Position numbers and translations under genes: made by a program
Assembly (NCBI GenBank): GCA_015661135.1
Contig: JACVXW010000006.1
Coordinates: 1 to 25,208, forward strand
Direction of reading: 5' to 3'
DNA from: Chloroflexota bacterium
GTDB lineage: Bacteria > Chloroflexota > Limnocylindria > Limnocylindrales > CSP1-4
DNA length: 25,208 nucleotides
In this document: one piece after another, positions 14,901-23,832 of the stretch
Layout of the letters: each line of letters opens with the position of its first letter
How positions within the stretch are numbered: the first letter of the stretch is position 1
Notes under the pieces: generated by a model
Seen by the model: only the letters and a program-made list of their open reading frames with translations
Databases searched by the model: none
What the model was told of the DNA's origin: nothing

Positions 14901-16079
14901 GTGACCGCGATCGCGCCGGGGGCGCCGGGGCGCCCGTCCGTACCCGATGCGCGATTCGGCGAGCGCCTCGCACGCGCCCGGTCGCTGCTCGGGCCCCGCG
15001 GCGTTGCGGCACTGCTGATCGGCGTGGGGGCGGACCTGCGCTACCTCACCGGCTACGCGGCGATGCCCCTCGAGCGGTTGACGATGCTCGTCCTGCCCGC
15101 CGCAGGACGCCCGACCCTCGTCGCGCCCCGCCTGGAAGCGATGGCCGCGGCGATCTCGCCGGCGATCCGAGCCGGCCTGGCCGAGGTCGCGCCGTGGGAC
15201 GAGACGGACGACGCCCACGCGCTCGTCGCGCGGCTGCTGCGTCCCGAGGCGAGTGCCGGCGGCCGCGTCCTGATCAGCGACCGCCTCTGGGCGATGCACG
15301 TCCTGGGTCTCCAGCGAGCACTTCCCGGCGCGCACGTCGGCCTCGCCAGCGAGCTGCTCCGGGAGATCCGGATGATCAAGGACGCCGACGAGATCGCGCT
15401 CCTCCGGACCGCAGCTCATGCCGCGGATCGGGTCGTCGAGCAGATCGTGGCCGGACCGCTCGTCGGGCGAACCGAGGTCGAGGTCAGCCGTGAGGTCCGG
15501 GAGCGCCTCCTCGACGAGGGCCACGAGATCGCCGAATTTGCGATCGTCGCGTCTGGCCCCAACTCCGCGTCGCCGCACCACGATGCCGGCGAGCGGGTGA
15601 TTCGGGCCGGCGAGCCGATCGTCCTCGACATCGGCGGCTCGTTGGACGGCTACTGCTCGGACACGACGCGCGTCCTGTGGGTCACCGGCGGGGATCCCGC
15701 ACAAGGCCCCACGCCTGAGTACCGCCGGCTCTTCGACCTGCTCCAGGCCGCCCAGGCGGCGGCGACGGCGGCCGTGGCGCCGGGTGTTCCCTGCGAGCGG
15801 ATCGACGCGGTGGCCCGCGACATCATCGCGGCCGGCGGGCACGGGCCGGACTTCTTCCATCGGGTGGGGCACGGGATCGGCCTCGAGACGCACGAGGACC
15901 CGTACATGGTCGCCGGCAACGCCGAGGCGCTGCGCACAGGCATGGCCTTCAGCGTGGAGCCGGGCATCTACCTCGCGGGTCGATACGGCGCGAGGATCGA
16001 GGACATCGTCGTCTGCGGGCCGCACGGCCCGGACGTCCTCAACCAGTCGAGCCGCGATCTGCGGGTCGTCGCCGGGTAG
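14901..16079 (+). CDS. M24-family metallopeptidase (Xaa-Pro aminopeptidase-like)
   Basis: The 392-residue protein has an N-terminal creatinase-like domain (about 15-155, LLIGVGADLRYLTGYAAMP) and a C-terminal pita-bread domain. All five metal ligands can be placed: D243 (LDIGGS), D254 (CSDTTR), H324 (VGHGIGLETHEDPY), E353 (FSVEPGIYL) and E367 (RIEDIV). It should be a two-metal cytoplasmic peptidase removing N-terminal residues before proline, or a related dipeptidase. The GTG start lies 7 bp after the zinc-ribbon/CBS gene and gives the normal N-terminus, so it is the last gene of the operon. Confidence 0.9.
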   Translation: MTAIAPGAPGRPSVPDARFGERLARARSLLGPRGVAALLIGVGADLRYLTGYAAMPLERLTMLVLPAAGRPTLVAPRLEAMAAAISPAIRAGLAEVAPWDETDDAHALVARLLRPEASAGGRVLISDRLWAMHVLGLQRALPGAHVGLASELLREIRMIKDADEIALLRTAAHAADRVVEQIVAGPLVGRTEVEVSREVRERLLDEGHEIAEFAIVASGPNSASPHHDAGERVIRAGEPIVLDIGGSLDGYCSDTTRVLWVTGGDPAQGPTPEYRRLFDLLQAAQAAATAAVAPGVPCERIDAVARDIIAAGGHGPDFFHRVGHGIGLETHEDPYMVAGNAEALRTGMAFSVEPGIYLAGRYGARIEDIVVCGPHGPDVLNQSSRDLRVVAG

Positions 16080-16083
16080 CCTG

Positions 16084-16107
16084 CGGACTGTTCCGCGGAC
16101 GGTCCGC
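16084..16107. terminator. Alternating short hairpins after the peptidase gene
   Basis: GCGGA, TCCGC, GCGGAC and GTCCGC follow one another just after the stop codon, so two mutually exclusive small hairpins can form. There is no U-tract. The region also abuts the possible -10 box TATCAT (16108-16113) of the next gene. Confidence 0.3.
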
Positions 16108-16207
16108 TATCATCGGCCGACCGGGCAAGTCCGCCCGGCGAAACCTCGGATCGAGCCCCGATGCACCAGACCCTTCAGCGGCGCCCCGGCGCCGCAGCTC
16201 CCGGCCG
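16108..16207 (+). promoter_or_regulatory. Possible promoter and structured 5' leader
   Basis: TATCAT (16108-16113) could be a -10 box; the -35 is unclear. The following leader of about 88 nt folds into CCGGGC-aagtcc-GCCCGG (16121-16138) and a second GC hairpin (CGGCG...CGCCG) shortly before the ATG at 16208. I do not recognise a known riboswitch. Confidence 0.35.
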
Positions 16208-16897
16208 ATGAGCCGTCGATCGCACCATCCCGCGCGCCGCCACGCCAAGCCGGCGCACGGCGATGTGCGCCCGTCGGACGGGCGACCGCCCAGGTCCGCG
16301 GCGCCCATAGAGCGCGCCGTGCCGGCGGATAGCCCGCCTGGCGCCAGGGGTGTCGATGTTGCGGCCAACCTCGAAGTCGCCGTCCCGGCCGCGGTGGGCG
16401 CTGCGACCATCCTCGAGGCCCCGCCAGTGGTCGAGGCCCCGCCCACGGTCGAGGTCGCGCCGCCGGCCGAGGTCGAACCGCTGGCCGAGGTCGAACCGCC
16501 GGCCGAGGTCGAACCGCCGGCCGATGTCGCCCCGGTCGAGGTCGCACCGCGGGCCGAGGTCGGATCCCCAGGCGGCGCCCCGCGTCCGCCGGTGACCGCC
16601 GCCGAGCTGGATCGAACCAGCTGCACGGCCCCGCAACTCCGCCGGTTCATCAAGAGCCGGACCTACGTCCCGATGCATGAACTCCGGCGACGCTTCGCCC
16701 TGAACGGGGGCGACGACGACGTGACCGTGGTCTACCTGGATGCCGGCGCTCGAGTCTTCGTCGGCCTGCCGAACCGCGAGGGGCGCCTGCTGGGCGATCT
16801 TTTCCGATCCGGCGACATCGGCTACGAGCTGTCCCTGGACCCGATCTCGCCGATCGTTGTCGGCGTCTTCCCGATGCGTCCGGTGCCCCGCGCCTGA
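16208..16897 (+). CDS. Hypothetical protein with Pro/Glu/Val repeats and a conserved-looking C-terminal domain
   Basis: The 229-residue protein has three parts: a basic N-terminus (SRRSHHPARRHAK), a low-complexity segment at about 65-118 made of PAEVEP-type repeats, and a globular C-terminal domain at about 130-229 (LRRFIKSRTYVPMHELRRRF, DDVTVVYLDAGARVFVGLP, LLGDLFRSGDIGYELSLDP). I do not recognise the domain. No signal peptide or membrane helix is seen, so the repeat part may be a flexible linker. G/C-ending codons in the C-terminal part support this strand and frame. The exact start is less certain because translation through the basic leader is not supported by a strong ribosome-binding site. 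Confidence 0.65.
   Translation: MSRRSHHPARRHAKPAHGDVRPSDGRPPRSAAPIERAVPADSPPGARGVDVAANLEVAVPAAVGAATILEAPPVVEAPPTVEVAPPAEVEPLAEVEPPAEVEPPADVAPVEVAPRAEVGSPGGAPRPPVTAAELDRTSCTAPQLRRFIKSRTYVPMHELRRRFALNGGDDDVTVVYLDAGARVFVGLPNREGRLLGDLFRSGDIGYELSLDPISPIVVGVFPMRPVPRA
16466..16519 (+). repeat. Three tandem 18-bp coding repeats
   Basis: Three near-identical copies of gccgaggtcgaaccgcng stand in a row, with degenerate copies on both sides. The period is a multiple of three, and each unit encodes A-E-V-E-P-(L/P). Such repeats vary easily by slippage. Confidence 0.85.
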
Positions 16898-16901
16898 CCC
16901 G

Positions 16902-16939
16902 CCGGCGCGAGTTTGCACCAGGACTGTTGCGCCGGTGCA
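16902..16939. repeat. Two overlapping inverted repeats after the hypothetical gene
   Basis: CCGGCGC (16902-16908) pairs with GCGCCGG (16929-16935), and TGCACC (16914-16919) with GGTGCA (16934-16939). The right arms overlap, so the two hairpins exclude each other. The site may act as a terminator; no U-tract is present. Confidence 0.35.
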
Positions 16940-16970
16940 CCGCCGACTGCCGTTGTGCGCTCCGAGCGGC

Positions 16971-17001
16971 TTGACCGCGAGCGCCGACCGGGCGGTATGC
17001 T
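16971..17001 (+). promoter_or_regulatory. Probable sigma-70-type promoter of the secreted-protein gene
   Basis: TTGACC (16971-16976) and TATGCT (16996-17001) are separated by 19 nt, slightly long. The start of transcription would fall near 17008. An ATG follows at 17033 with GGAGGAGG ahead of it. Confidence 0.5.
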
Positions 17002-17032
17002 GAGCCAGACAGCCCGGAGGAGGTCGACGCGC

Positions 17033-18063
17033 ATGAGCCGTCGTCCCGGTGCCGATCAAGTACGAGTCCGGTCGACCCGGCCCGCCAGGAGGTTCAACTT
17101 GGCTACGCCGTAGCAAGCGCGCTCTTCTCCGCCCTGCTGATCGCTCCTGCGCTCGTCAGCGCTGCACCTCCCGGAGGCTCCAGCCGCTCGGTCGAGGTGA
17201 CGGCCGTGCTGACCTCGCCGGTGACCGCCGGCGGGATATCGCGGCTGGACGCCGGCGTCACCAACGTCGGCAAGCAGAACCTCTCGCAGTCGAGACTTCT
17301 CGTCGGGACGGCCCCGGCGGCCGCGTTGCCGGCCGGCGCCTCCCTGCTCGCCACCGTCTACGGACCAGACGCGGCCTTCTGCACCGTGGCCGCCGACGGG
17401 TCCTCGGCAGCCTGCGAGTTCGGCAGCCTGCGCCGCGGCCAGAACCGCTCGGTCTCCTTCCTCGTCCGCTTCGCGACTGCCGGCGCGGCGACGATCGACA
17501 TCGCTGTGAAGTTCGCCGAGCAGGTGAACGACAATGGCTCGAACGAGGACACGTTCCATGCCGCCGCGGCCGTCACCGTCGGTGCGACGACCTGCGACGC
17601 CGTCGCGACGTTCGTGCCGCCCGGCCAGGCGGCCAGGCTCGGGACGGACTTCTCGACCTGCACGGATGACCCGCAGACGACGGCCCTGAACATCCCCGGC
17701 CAGGCTGGCGGCGCGCTCGCTTTCGTCGGCGAGGAGTCGTCGTCCGCCTGCGCGGCCGGGAAGTCCTGCTTCGGCCAGGGTTCCCGGGCCAGCGTCAACG
17801 GCGGCGCGAACCTCGGGATCCTCGTCTGGACGATCTCCTGGGCCGTGTCGGGCTTGCCGAACGGCTTCAACCCGCGGCAGTCCGGCGTCGTCCACCTGCT
17901 CGACGACGGCAGCACGCTCGTGATCGAGAACACGAAGCGCAATGCCTGCAAGAATGCGACCCAGGTGAACTGTCTGGAGTCGTTCGGCTACAGCGCCGAC
18001 GGCCTTCGGCTCATCGCCATCATCCGGACCCCGACCAACGGGGTCATGCGCGGGCTGGGCTGA
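17033..18063 (+). CDS. Secreted protein of unknown function, probable early frameshift
   Basis: The long reading frame ends at 18063. Upstream of its first possible start (GTG at 17197) the same frame encodes a clear signal peptide (VASALFSALLIAPALVSAAPP), but it has no start codon before it. An ATG at 17033 with GGAGGAGG, and also a TTG at 17099 with AGGAGG, open the neighbouring frame, which stops at 17111-17113. One missing base near 17107-17111 would join either start to the signal peptide. The mature part begins with a CARDB/DUF11-like beta domain (VTAVLTSPVTAGGISRLDAG to about 120 residues) and continues with a Cys-rich domain of six or more cysteines. It is presumably exported. Confidence 0.65.
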
Positions 18064-18068
18064 CCGGC

Positions 18069-21000
18069 CTAGGGGACCGCTACGGCATCGAGCAGGATCC
18101 TGACCCGCTCCGCCGAGACCTCATCGCCCTTCCGTTCGTAGAGCTCCAGGGCCTCCCGCAAGGGGGGCCCTGACGATTCCGCGTCGCCGGCCAGCCGGAG
18201 GACCTCGGCAAGATCCACGAGCGTGTCGGCGTGCTGGTCGATGTCGAGGGTTCCGCCGGCGATCGCGACGGCCTCGCGTGCCGTGACGAGCGCCGCCTCG
18301 ACGTCGCCGGACCGTGCCTGGAGCCGGGCCCTCACGGACCGCCAGGCGGCCTGCACGTAGGTGTCATCGGCGTCTGCAAGCTCGGCCGCCAGGGCGGTGA
18401 AGCGATCGGCGTCCTCATCCCGCCCCTGCTCACAGAGCGCCTGCCCCAGGAGCGACGCGACCGTCGAGCGGAAGTAGCGCTCGCCCAGCGCGTCCAGGGC
18501 GACGTAGTCGGCCCGAAGTCCCGCTTCCGCGGCGGCCGGGTCCCCTGCCAGGAGCTCGACCCGCGACCACTCGACCGAGGTCGAGGCTGCGGTAACGCTG
18601 GGCCCCAGGTCGGTCAGCATCTCGCGGCCGCGCCGATACAGGCCTCGGGCGTGTTCGAATTCGCCAGTCATCGCGTGCAGGACGGCGAGCACGCCGGTGA
18701 TGATCGCCTCGGCCTTCCGGTCACCCTGGACCTCGGTCACGAGCTCCTCGCAGCGGGCGATCGCGTCCTGGACCGGGGTCGGGCCGTGCAAGGCGGTGGC
18801 GGCGTACCCCATCGCCCCCAGCCCAACCAGGCGCAGGTCTCCCGCACGGCGGGCGTGGTCAGCGACCTGGGTCGCGGCATCCGCGGCGAGGTCGTATCGC
18901 CCGCTCGTGCCGTAGATGAACATGACCAGTCGCCACGCCCGGGCTACGTCGGCCGACGCCCCCAGCGCGCCCAACAGGTCGATCGCCGCGTGCGCCGTCT
19001 GCAGGCCGCCGTCCGTATCGACGGCTTCGGCCGTGTACAGGCCGAGCGCGACGCGGGCGAGGCTGGCGCGGGCCGTGGCGCGCTGGTCGCCAAGCTCCGC
19101 GGCAAGGGCCGCCGACTTGACGATCACGGCGCGGGCCTCGTCGAACGATCCGTTCTCGGTCAGCGCCTCGGCGAGGTCGGGCAGGAGCTCGACCGCCATC
19201 GGGTCGGCCTCGTCGAGGAGCGATACGGCTCGCCGCAGGAGCGTGCAGGCGGCAGGCGTGTCGCCGCGCGCAAATGCCCGGCGGCCGGCCGAGGACAGCT
19301 TGATCGCGCCGCGCCGGCCGACCTCCCGGCCCTCGTCGTCCAGGCGCCGCGGTATGCCTGCTCGAGGTGGTAGCCCAGAATCTCCTCGAACTCCTGCTCC
19401 CGACCGCGCTCGCGGTTCACCCGCTCCGCCCACTCCACGAACCGTTCGTGGAGCGTGGCCCGCGACCGCTTGAGCAGGGTTCCATAGGCCGTGTCCCGGA
19501 CCAGCAGGTTCACGAACCGGTAGGCGCCGTCGTCGTCTGAGGCGTCGGGTCGGACGAACCGCTTGCGGGCCAGGGTCATGAGGTGGCCGCTCACGGCGGC
19601 GCGCACCGGCTCCGGTACGAGCTCGGAGATGGCCGGCATCGGAAACACGAGCCCGATCACCGACGCCGGCTCGATGACGGCTCGCTCCTCGCGCCCGAGG
19701 TGATCGAGGCGCGACGCCAGCAGCGCGCTGATGGATGGAGGAACCGCCAGCTCGGCCGCGCTCTCGCTGGAGACCCAGCGATCGCCGTCGCGGGTCAGCG
19801 TCCCCGCGTCAATCAGCATCGAGACGACCTGCTCGACGAAGAGCGGGTTTCCTTCGGCCGCGATCACGATGCGCCCCGAGACGCCCTGGTCCAGTTCCCC
19901 GCCGTCGAGCAGGGAGCCGATGAGCTGGTTGCTCTCCGCTTCCCCAAGCGGACGGACGAGGATGCGATGCGCGGCCTGCGCATCCCACCAGGCCGGGTGA
20001 GCCTCCTGGAGCTCGAGGCGGGCCGACGCCACGATGAGGATCGCGGCGCTGCGGACGGTCTCGACCAGATGGTCGAGCAACTCGAGGAACGTGGGTTCGG
20101 CCGAGTGCAGGTCGTCGATCCCAAGGACCAGGGGCTGCGTCCGGGCGAGGTGCTCGAGCAGTTTGCGAATGCCCCAGAACAGCTCGGCGACCGGGAATCT
20201 CGTCGTGGACAGGCCCACGGCAGCCGCCACGCGCTCAACCACGGCCCGGCGATCAGTGCCGCCGGGCGCCTCGGCGGATCCATCGGCAAGCAGCGCGTCT
20301 ATCTTCGCGACGGCGTCGGCGGGCGAGTCGTCGGGCTCGATGCCGGCGGCCTCGCGGACGATCTCCACGATCGGCCAGAAGGTGATGCCGTTGCCATACG
20401 GGAGACATCGGCCGCGCAGGATCCGGGCTCGACCGGCCAGCCGTTGCCGGAACTCCCGCGACAGCCGCGACTTCCCGACACCGGCGTCACCCACCACGAT
20501 CCGGAGCCCGCAGACCCGGAAGTCATCGACCTCCTCGAAGGCCTCCGCAAGGCGGGCCAGCTCCGCTGCCCGCCCGACGAACGGCGTCGGTGTCCCCCGC
20601 GCCTCCGCTTCCTCGGCCCGTGCCGCCGCAGCCCGGACATCCAGGAGCCGGTACGCCGGTACGCGCTCCGCCTTGCCCTTCAGCTCGAGCGGCTCGATGG
20701 CCTCGATCGAAACCTGGTTTCGCACGAGCTGGTAGGTGAGTTCGCCGATCAGCACCTCCATGGCCGGAGCGGCCTGCTCGAGGCGGGCGGCTACGTTGAC
20801 GGTGTCGCCGGTGACGATCTGCTGGTTGGCGTTTGGGTCCGAATTGGCCACGACGGGTCCGGTATTGACGCCGGTGCGGTTGGCGAGGGTGACGCCGTAT
20901 TCCCGCTCCAGCTCCACGTTGAGGATCGTCAGCGCGCGTTGCATGCCGTGGGCGGCGCGCACGGCCCGAAGGGCATCGTCCTCACGGACCTTCGGGAAGC

Positions 21001-21289
21001 CGAAGACGGCCATGATCGCGTCACCGATGTACTTCTCGAGCGTGCCGCCGTGCTCGAGCAGCGGGGCCCGCATCGCCTCGAAGTAGCGTGCCTCCACCTC
21101 GCGGACGGCCTCCGGGTCCAGGGTCTCGCCGAGGGTAGTGGAGCCCTTCAGGTCGGAGAAGACGATTGTCACGACCTTGCGCAGCTCCTGCGCCGGGAGT
21201 TCGGCCACGAGGGACGCGCCACAGAAGCCGCACAGGCGGAAGCGAGACGGGTTCTCCTCACCGCAGCTCGGGCAGACGGTCACCTGCAT
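18069..21289 (-). pseudogene. Zinc-ribbon/class III cyclase/AAA ATPase/TPR regulator split by a frameshift
   Basis: From the ATG at 21289 the protein has a zinc ribbon (C6, C9, C20, C23), a class III cyclase domain (D46 in VFSDLKGST, D90 in YIGDAIMAVFG, Asn and Arg in TVNVAARLE) and an AAA ATPase with Walker A GDAGVGKS and Walker B LVLGIDDLH. It runs to ILGYHLEQAYR near 19350. There the frame changes; the next codons in the other frame are RLDDEGREVGRRGAIKLSS and then TPR-type helices to 18069. Related proteins have a few more residues at this join (in memory, 'YRYRAELG'), so a short deletion not divisible by three is likely. The intact form would be a cytosolic ATP-dependent regulator. The 3' end meets the convergent secreted-protein gene with a 5-bp gap. 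Confidence 0.82.
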
Positions 21290-21295
21290 GGCACG

Positions 21296-21301
21296 AGTCT
21301 A
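21296..21301 (-). promoter_or_regulatory. Probable -10 box of a leaderless promoter for the cyclase/AAA gene
   Basis: On the minus strand TAGACT lies 6 nt before the ATG at 21289, and there is no ribosome-binding site. The same hexamer, with similar spacing, precedes the MFS gene and others in the window. Confidence 0.55.
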
Positions 21302-21359
21302 TCGAGCCGTGGCGCACAGGCGCCGCGATCGGCCCGCATTTCGGCGGACCCGGTCGCCC

Positions 21360-23186
21360 TCAGTCCGGTCCGGTGGACTCCGGGGCGGGCTTCGTGCCGG
21401 CCCGGGAGTGCGGCCGCCGGCGCCGAAGGTCCTTCATGTCACGCTGGTCGCGGCCGGCCAGGCGGATGAGGTCCGCGTTCGCGGTCCGCGTCAGCCGCTC
21501 GCGGAGCTTGGAGTTGATGAGCGAGTTCATCGCCGGGACGTCCAGCAGGCCCTTGAGGGTCGCGGCCGGCACCTCCACGAATTCCGTCGCCTCATCGGCG
21601 ACCACGTTGGCCGTCCGGGGGCTGCCGGTGATCGCCGCGATCTCGCCGAAGAAGTCGCCGGCACCCATCGCCGACAGCGAGCGCGTACCGCCGTCCTCGG
21701 TCGGTACGCCCGCGACCGCCCGGCCCTCGAGCACGAAGAACGCCGCGTCGCCCGCGTCGCCGACCCTGACGATCGCGGAGCCGGATTCGGCGCGCCGAAC
21801 CGTGGCACCCACGAGGAAGTCCGCCCGACGCCCGATATCAAGCCCGGACAGCTCCGGGATGAGCCCGATCAGGCGCTCGAGGTCGGCGTCGGAGGCGGCC
21901 CGGCCGGCGGCCGCGAGCGGGGCAGTCGCCGCCGTCCGCAGGAGGTGCGCGGCGCGCCGCCACTCGGCCGCCGGCGTCCCGAGGCCGGGCATGAACTGGG
22001 TGATCACGCCGGCGACGAGCAGGATCACCGAGGCGATGATCACGAGCAGCCGGACGTCGATGATGTCGGCCAATCCGGCAGCGGCCATCCCGGCGAGGAA
22101 CACCACGTCACGGGACACCGCGAAGGCCGAGAAGACCCGGCCGCGCATCTCCCGGGGAGTGTTCTTCTGGAGGATGAGGCGGCGGGCGATGCTGAGCGGC
22201 GAATTCAGGAAGCCCGAGGCGACGACCATGGCAATGGCGAACCAGATGTTCGTGGCAAGGCCGTAGAGGACCCCGAAGACGCCCATGCCGAAGGTCGCGA
22301 CGACCATCCACTGACCCTCGCGGAGCCGGTCGGCGTACTTGGCCATCAGAAAGCTGCTGGCGACGAAGCCGACGGAGGTCAGGCCTTCCTGGAGCCCGTA
22401 CTCGAACTCGGTCGCCCCGAGGACCTTGATCGCCATCGGTAGCAGCAGGACGTTCCACAGGCCGAATGAGAACAGGACCGGGATGCTCACGATGAGCGAG
22501 GAACGCAGGAGCGGTGTGGCCCACAGGAACCGGATGCCGGATACGAGGTTGTCGACGATGACGTCGACGGTGGTGGTCTCGGTCATCACCAGCTTCTGGA
22601 TCCGGAGGCCGAGGATCAACGCGAACGCGATGGCGAAGGTCAGGGCATCGATGTAGAAGGGCAGGAAGATGTCCACGGTTGCGAGGAAGCCGGCGAGGGC
22701 GAATCCCACCGCCGTGGACCCGAACGAGGCGATGGAGATGAACGAGTTCGCCGCCGCGAGCTCCTCGTCGCTGGCGATCTCCGGGATGACGCTCTCCCAG
22801 GCCGGGTCGAAGAACTGGCGGACGGTGGCGGAGAGGAACAGGAGGGGGTACAGCGCAAACACGCCGAAGGCTTCGACGCTGTAGGGGATCGCTACGATGA
22901 TCGCGGCGCAGAGGAGGTTGGAAACGAGCATGATCCGCTTCCGATCGAAGCGATCGACGACGACGCCGGCGAACAGCCCGACGAGGAGCGTCGGGGCCGC
23001 CGTGACCATGAGTGCCGCGCCGACCGCGAAGGCGGACCCGGTGTACCGGAAGATGAGGATCGCGGCGGCGAGATCCGTCAGCGCCGAGCCGATCGTCGAG
23101 ATGAGCTGGGCGGACCACATGAGCGAGAAGTCGCGCTTGCGGAAGATGGCGAACATCGATCTGGACGCGGCAGTCGCTTGAGCCAT
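21360..23186 (-). CDS. MFS transporter fused to a cyclic-nucleotide-binding domain
   Basis: The 608-residue protein has an MFS part (about 1-410) with about 12 helices and motif A at GVVVDRFDRKRIM, resembling the MFS_3/enterobactin-exporter group. A cyclic-nucleotide-binding domain follows at about 450-560: GSAIVRVGDAGDAAFFVLEG and then GDFFGEIAAITGSPRTANV, the phosphate-binding cassette with Glu and Arg in place. A basic tail ends it. The fusion suggests export gated by cAMP or cGMP. The cyclase-containing gene lies directly downstream (70 bp) on the same strand. The ATG at 23186 is preceded by a leaderless-type -10 box. The substrate is unknown. Confidence 0.88.
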   Translation of the reverse strand: MAQATAASRSMFAIFRKRDFSLMWSAQLISTIGSALTDLAAAILIFRYTGSAFAVGAALMVTAAPTLLVGLFAGVVVDRFDRKRIMLVSNLLCAAIIVAIPYSVEAFGVFALYPLLFLSATVRQFFDPAWESVIPEIASDEELAAANSFISIASFGSTAVGFALAGFLATVDIFLPFYIDALTFAIAFALILGLRIQKLVMTETTTVDVIVDNLVSGIRFLWATPLLRSSLIVSIPVLFSFGLWNVLLLPMAIKVLGATEFEYGLQEGLTSVGFVASSFLMAKYADRLREGQWMVVATFGMGVFGVLYGLATNIWFAIAMVVASGFLNSPLSIARRLILQKNTPREMRGRVFSAFAVSRDVVFLAGMAAAGLADIIDVRLLVIIASVILLVAGVITQFMPGLGTPAAEWRRAAHLLRTAATAPLAAAGRAASDADLERLIGLIPELSGLDIGRRADFLVGATVRRAESGSAIVRVGDAGDAAFFVLEGRAVAGVPTEDGGTRSLSAMGAGDFFGEIAAITGSPRTANVVADEATEFVEVPAATLKGLLDVPAMNSLINSKLRERLTRTANADLIRLAGRDQRDMKDLRRRRPHSRAGTKPAPESTGPD

Positions 23187-23193
23187 CCGGCGG

Positions 23194-23199
23194 AGTCTA
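23194..23199 (-). promoter_or_regulatory. Probable -10 box of a leaderless promoter for the MFS gene
   Basis: TAGACT lies 7 nt before the ATG at 23186. Its first three bases are also the TAG stop codon of the upstream methyltransferase gene, so the promoter overlaps the end of that gene. Confidence 0.55.
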
Positions 23200-23733
23200 T
23201 CGCCCGCCCGTGCCCCGCGAGCGGCTCCTCGGCAGGGTGATGCCCTCGCGGGCGAGCAGATCCGCTTTCAGGTCCAGCAGTCGCTCATGGTCGCCCCACC
23301 AGCCGCCGCCGTACCCGCCGAGGGTGCCGTCGCCGGCCACGACCCTGTGGCACGGAATGAGGAACGCAACCGGGTTCCGGCCGGCCGCCCCGCCGACGGC
23401 GCGGGCCGCCCCGGGCCGCCCGATCGCGCGGGCGATCTCGCCATAGCTCCGGACCTCGCCGCGCGGGATGGCCCGAACGGCGCCGAGCACGGCCTGGTCC
23501 CAGGCAGGGCGGTCACCGAGGTCGATCGTGATCGTCACGATCGACCCGTCGTCGCCCTCGAGCGCGAGAGCGATTGCCGCCGCGGCCGCGCGAACGTGAC
23601 TGTCCGCGCCGGGCCGTGCCGGCGCGTTGCCCGCATCGAGCCAAGCAACCCTCGCGTCGAAGCGGCCAGCGAGACCTTCCGTGAAGGCCTCGCGGCTGGT
23701 CAGCATCGCCGCGGCGACGACGCCGCTGTCCAT
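23197..23733 (-). CDS. ogt: Methylated-DNA-[protein]-cysteine S-methyltransferase
   Basis: The 178-residue protein has the family's active site: FLIPCHRVVAGDGTLGGYGGG with the alkyl-accepting C128. The DNA-binding helix-turn-helix is IPRGEVRSYGEIARAIG (about 89-105), followed by GAARAVGGAAGRNP. It repairs O6-alkylguanine by irreversible transfer of the alkyl group to its own Cys. The N-terminal about 75 residues are the variable domain. The ATG at 23733 has no clear ribosome-binding site. It lies 99 bp after fabF on the same strand, with a palindrome between them, so separate control is possible. Confidence 0.9.
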   Translation of the reverse strand: MDSGVVAAAMLTSREAFTEGLAGRFDARVAWLDAGNAPARPGADSHVRAAAAAIALALEGDDGSIVTITIDLGDRPAWDQAVLGAVRAIPRGEVRSYGEIARAIGRPGAARAVGGAAGRNPVAFLIPCHRVVAGDGTLGGYGGGWWGDHERLLDLKADLLAREGITLPRSRSRGTGGR

Positions 23734-23788
23734 CGCGGCCAGGTGAAGCGGACCCCACGGCGCGGCGACGGAAGCAGCTACGACGCTT

Positions 23789-23804
23789 CCACGTAGAGAC
23801 GTGG
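23789..23804. repeat. Perfect 16-bp palindromic hairpin between fabF and the methyltransferase gene
   Basis: CCACGT-agag-ACGTGG is a perfect inverted repeat with 6-bp arms. On the minus strand a TTGACC lies a few bases upstream, so the site could be an operator within a promoter or a short transcript hairpin. Confidence 0.45.
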
Positions 23805-23832
23805 CGGGCGAAGGGTCAAGACGCCGGATCGC

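Noticed and set aside
14679..16025. Long minus-strand frame opposite the M24 peptidase gene
   Set aside because: The plus strand encodes all five metal ligands of the M24 family; the opposite frame has no recognisable domain and biased composition.
16466..16519. CRISPR-like repeats
   Set aside because: The 18-bp units are directly adjacent without spacers and lie in a coding frame.
16039..17116. Minus-strand frames with repetitive Gly/Ser/Thr or RRFDLG segments
   Set aside because: They mirror the 18-bp repeat of the plus-strand gene and lack any supported start or domain.
19583..21469. Long plus-strand frame opposite the cyclase/AAA gene
   Set aside because: The minus strand carries zinc-ribbon, cyclase and Walker motifs in order; the plus frame has none.
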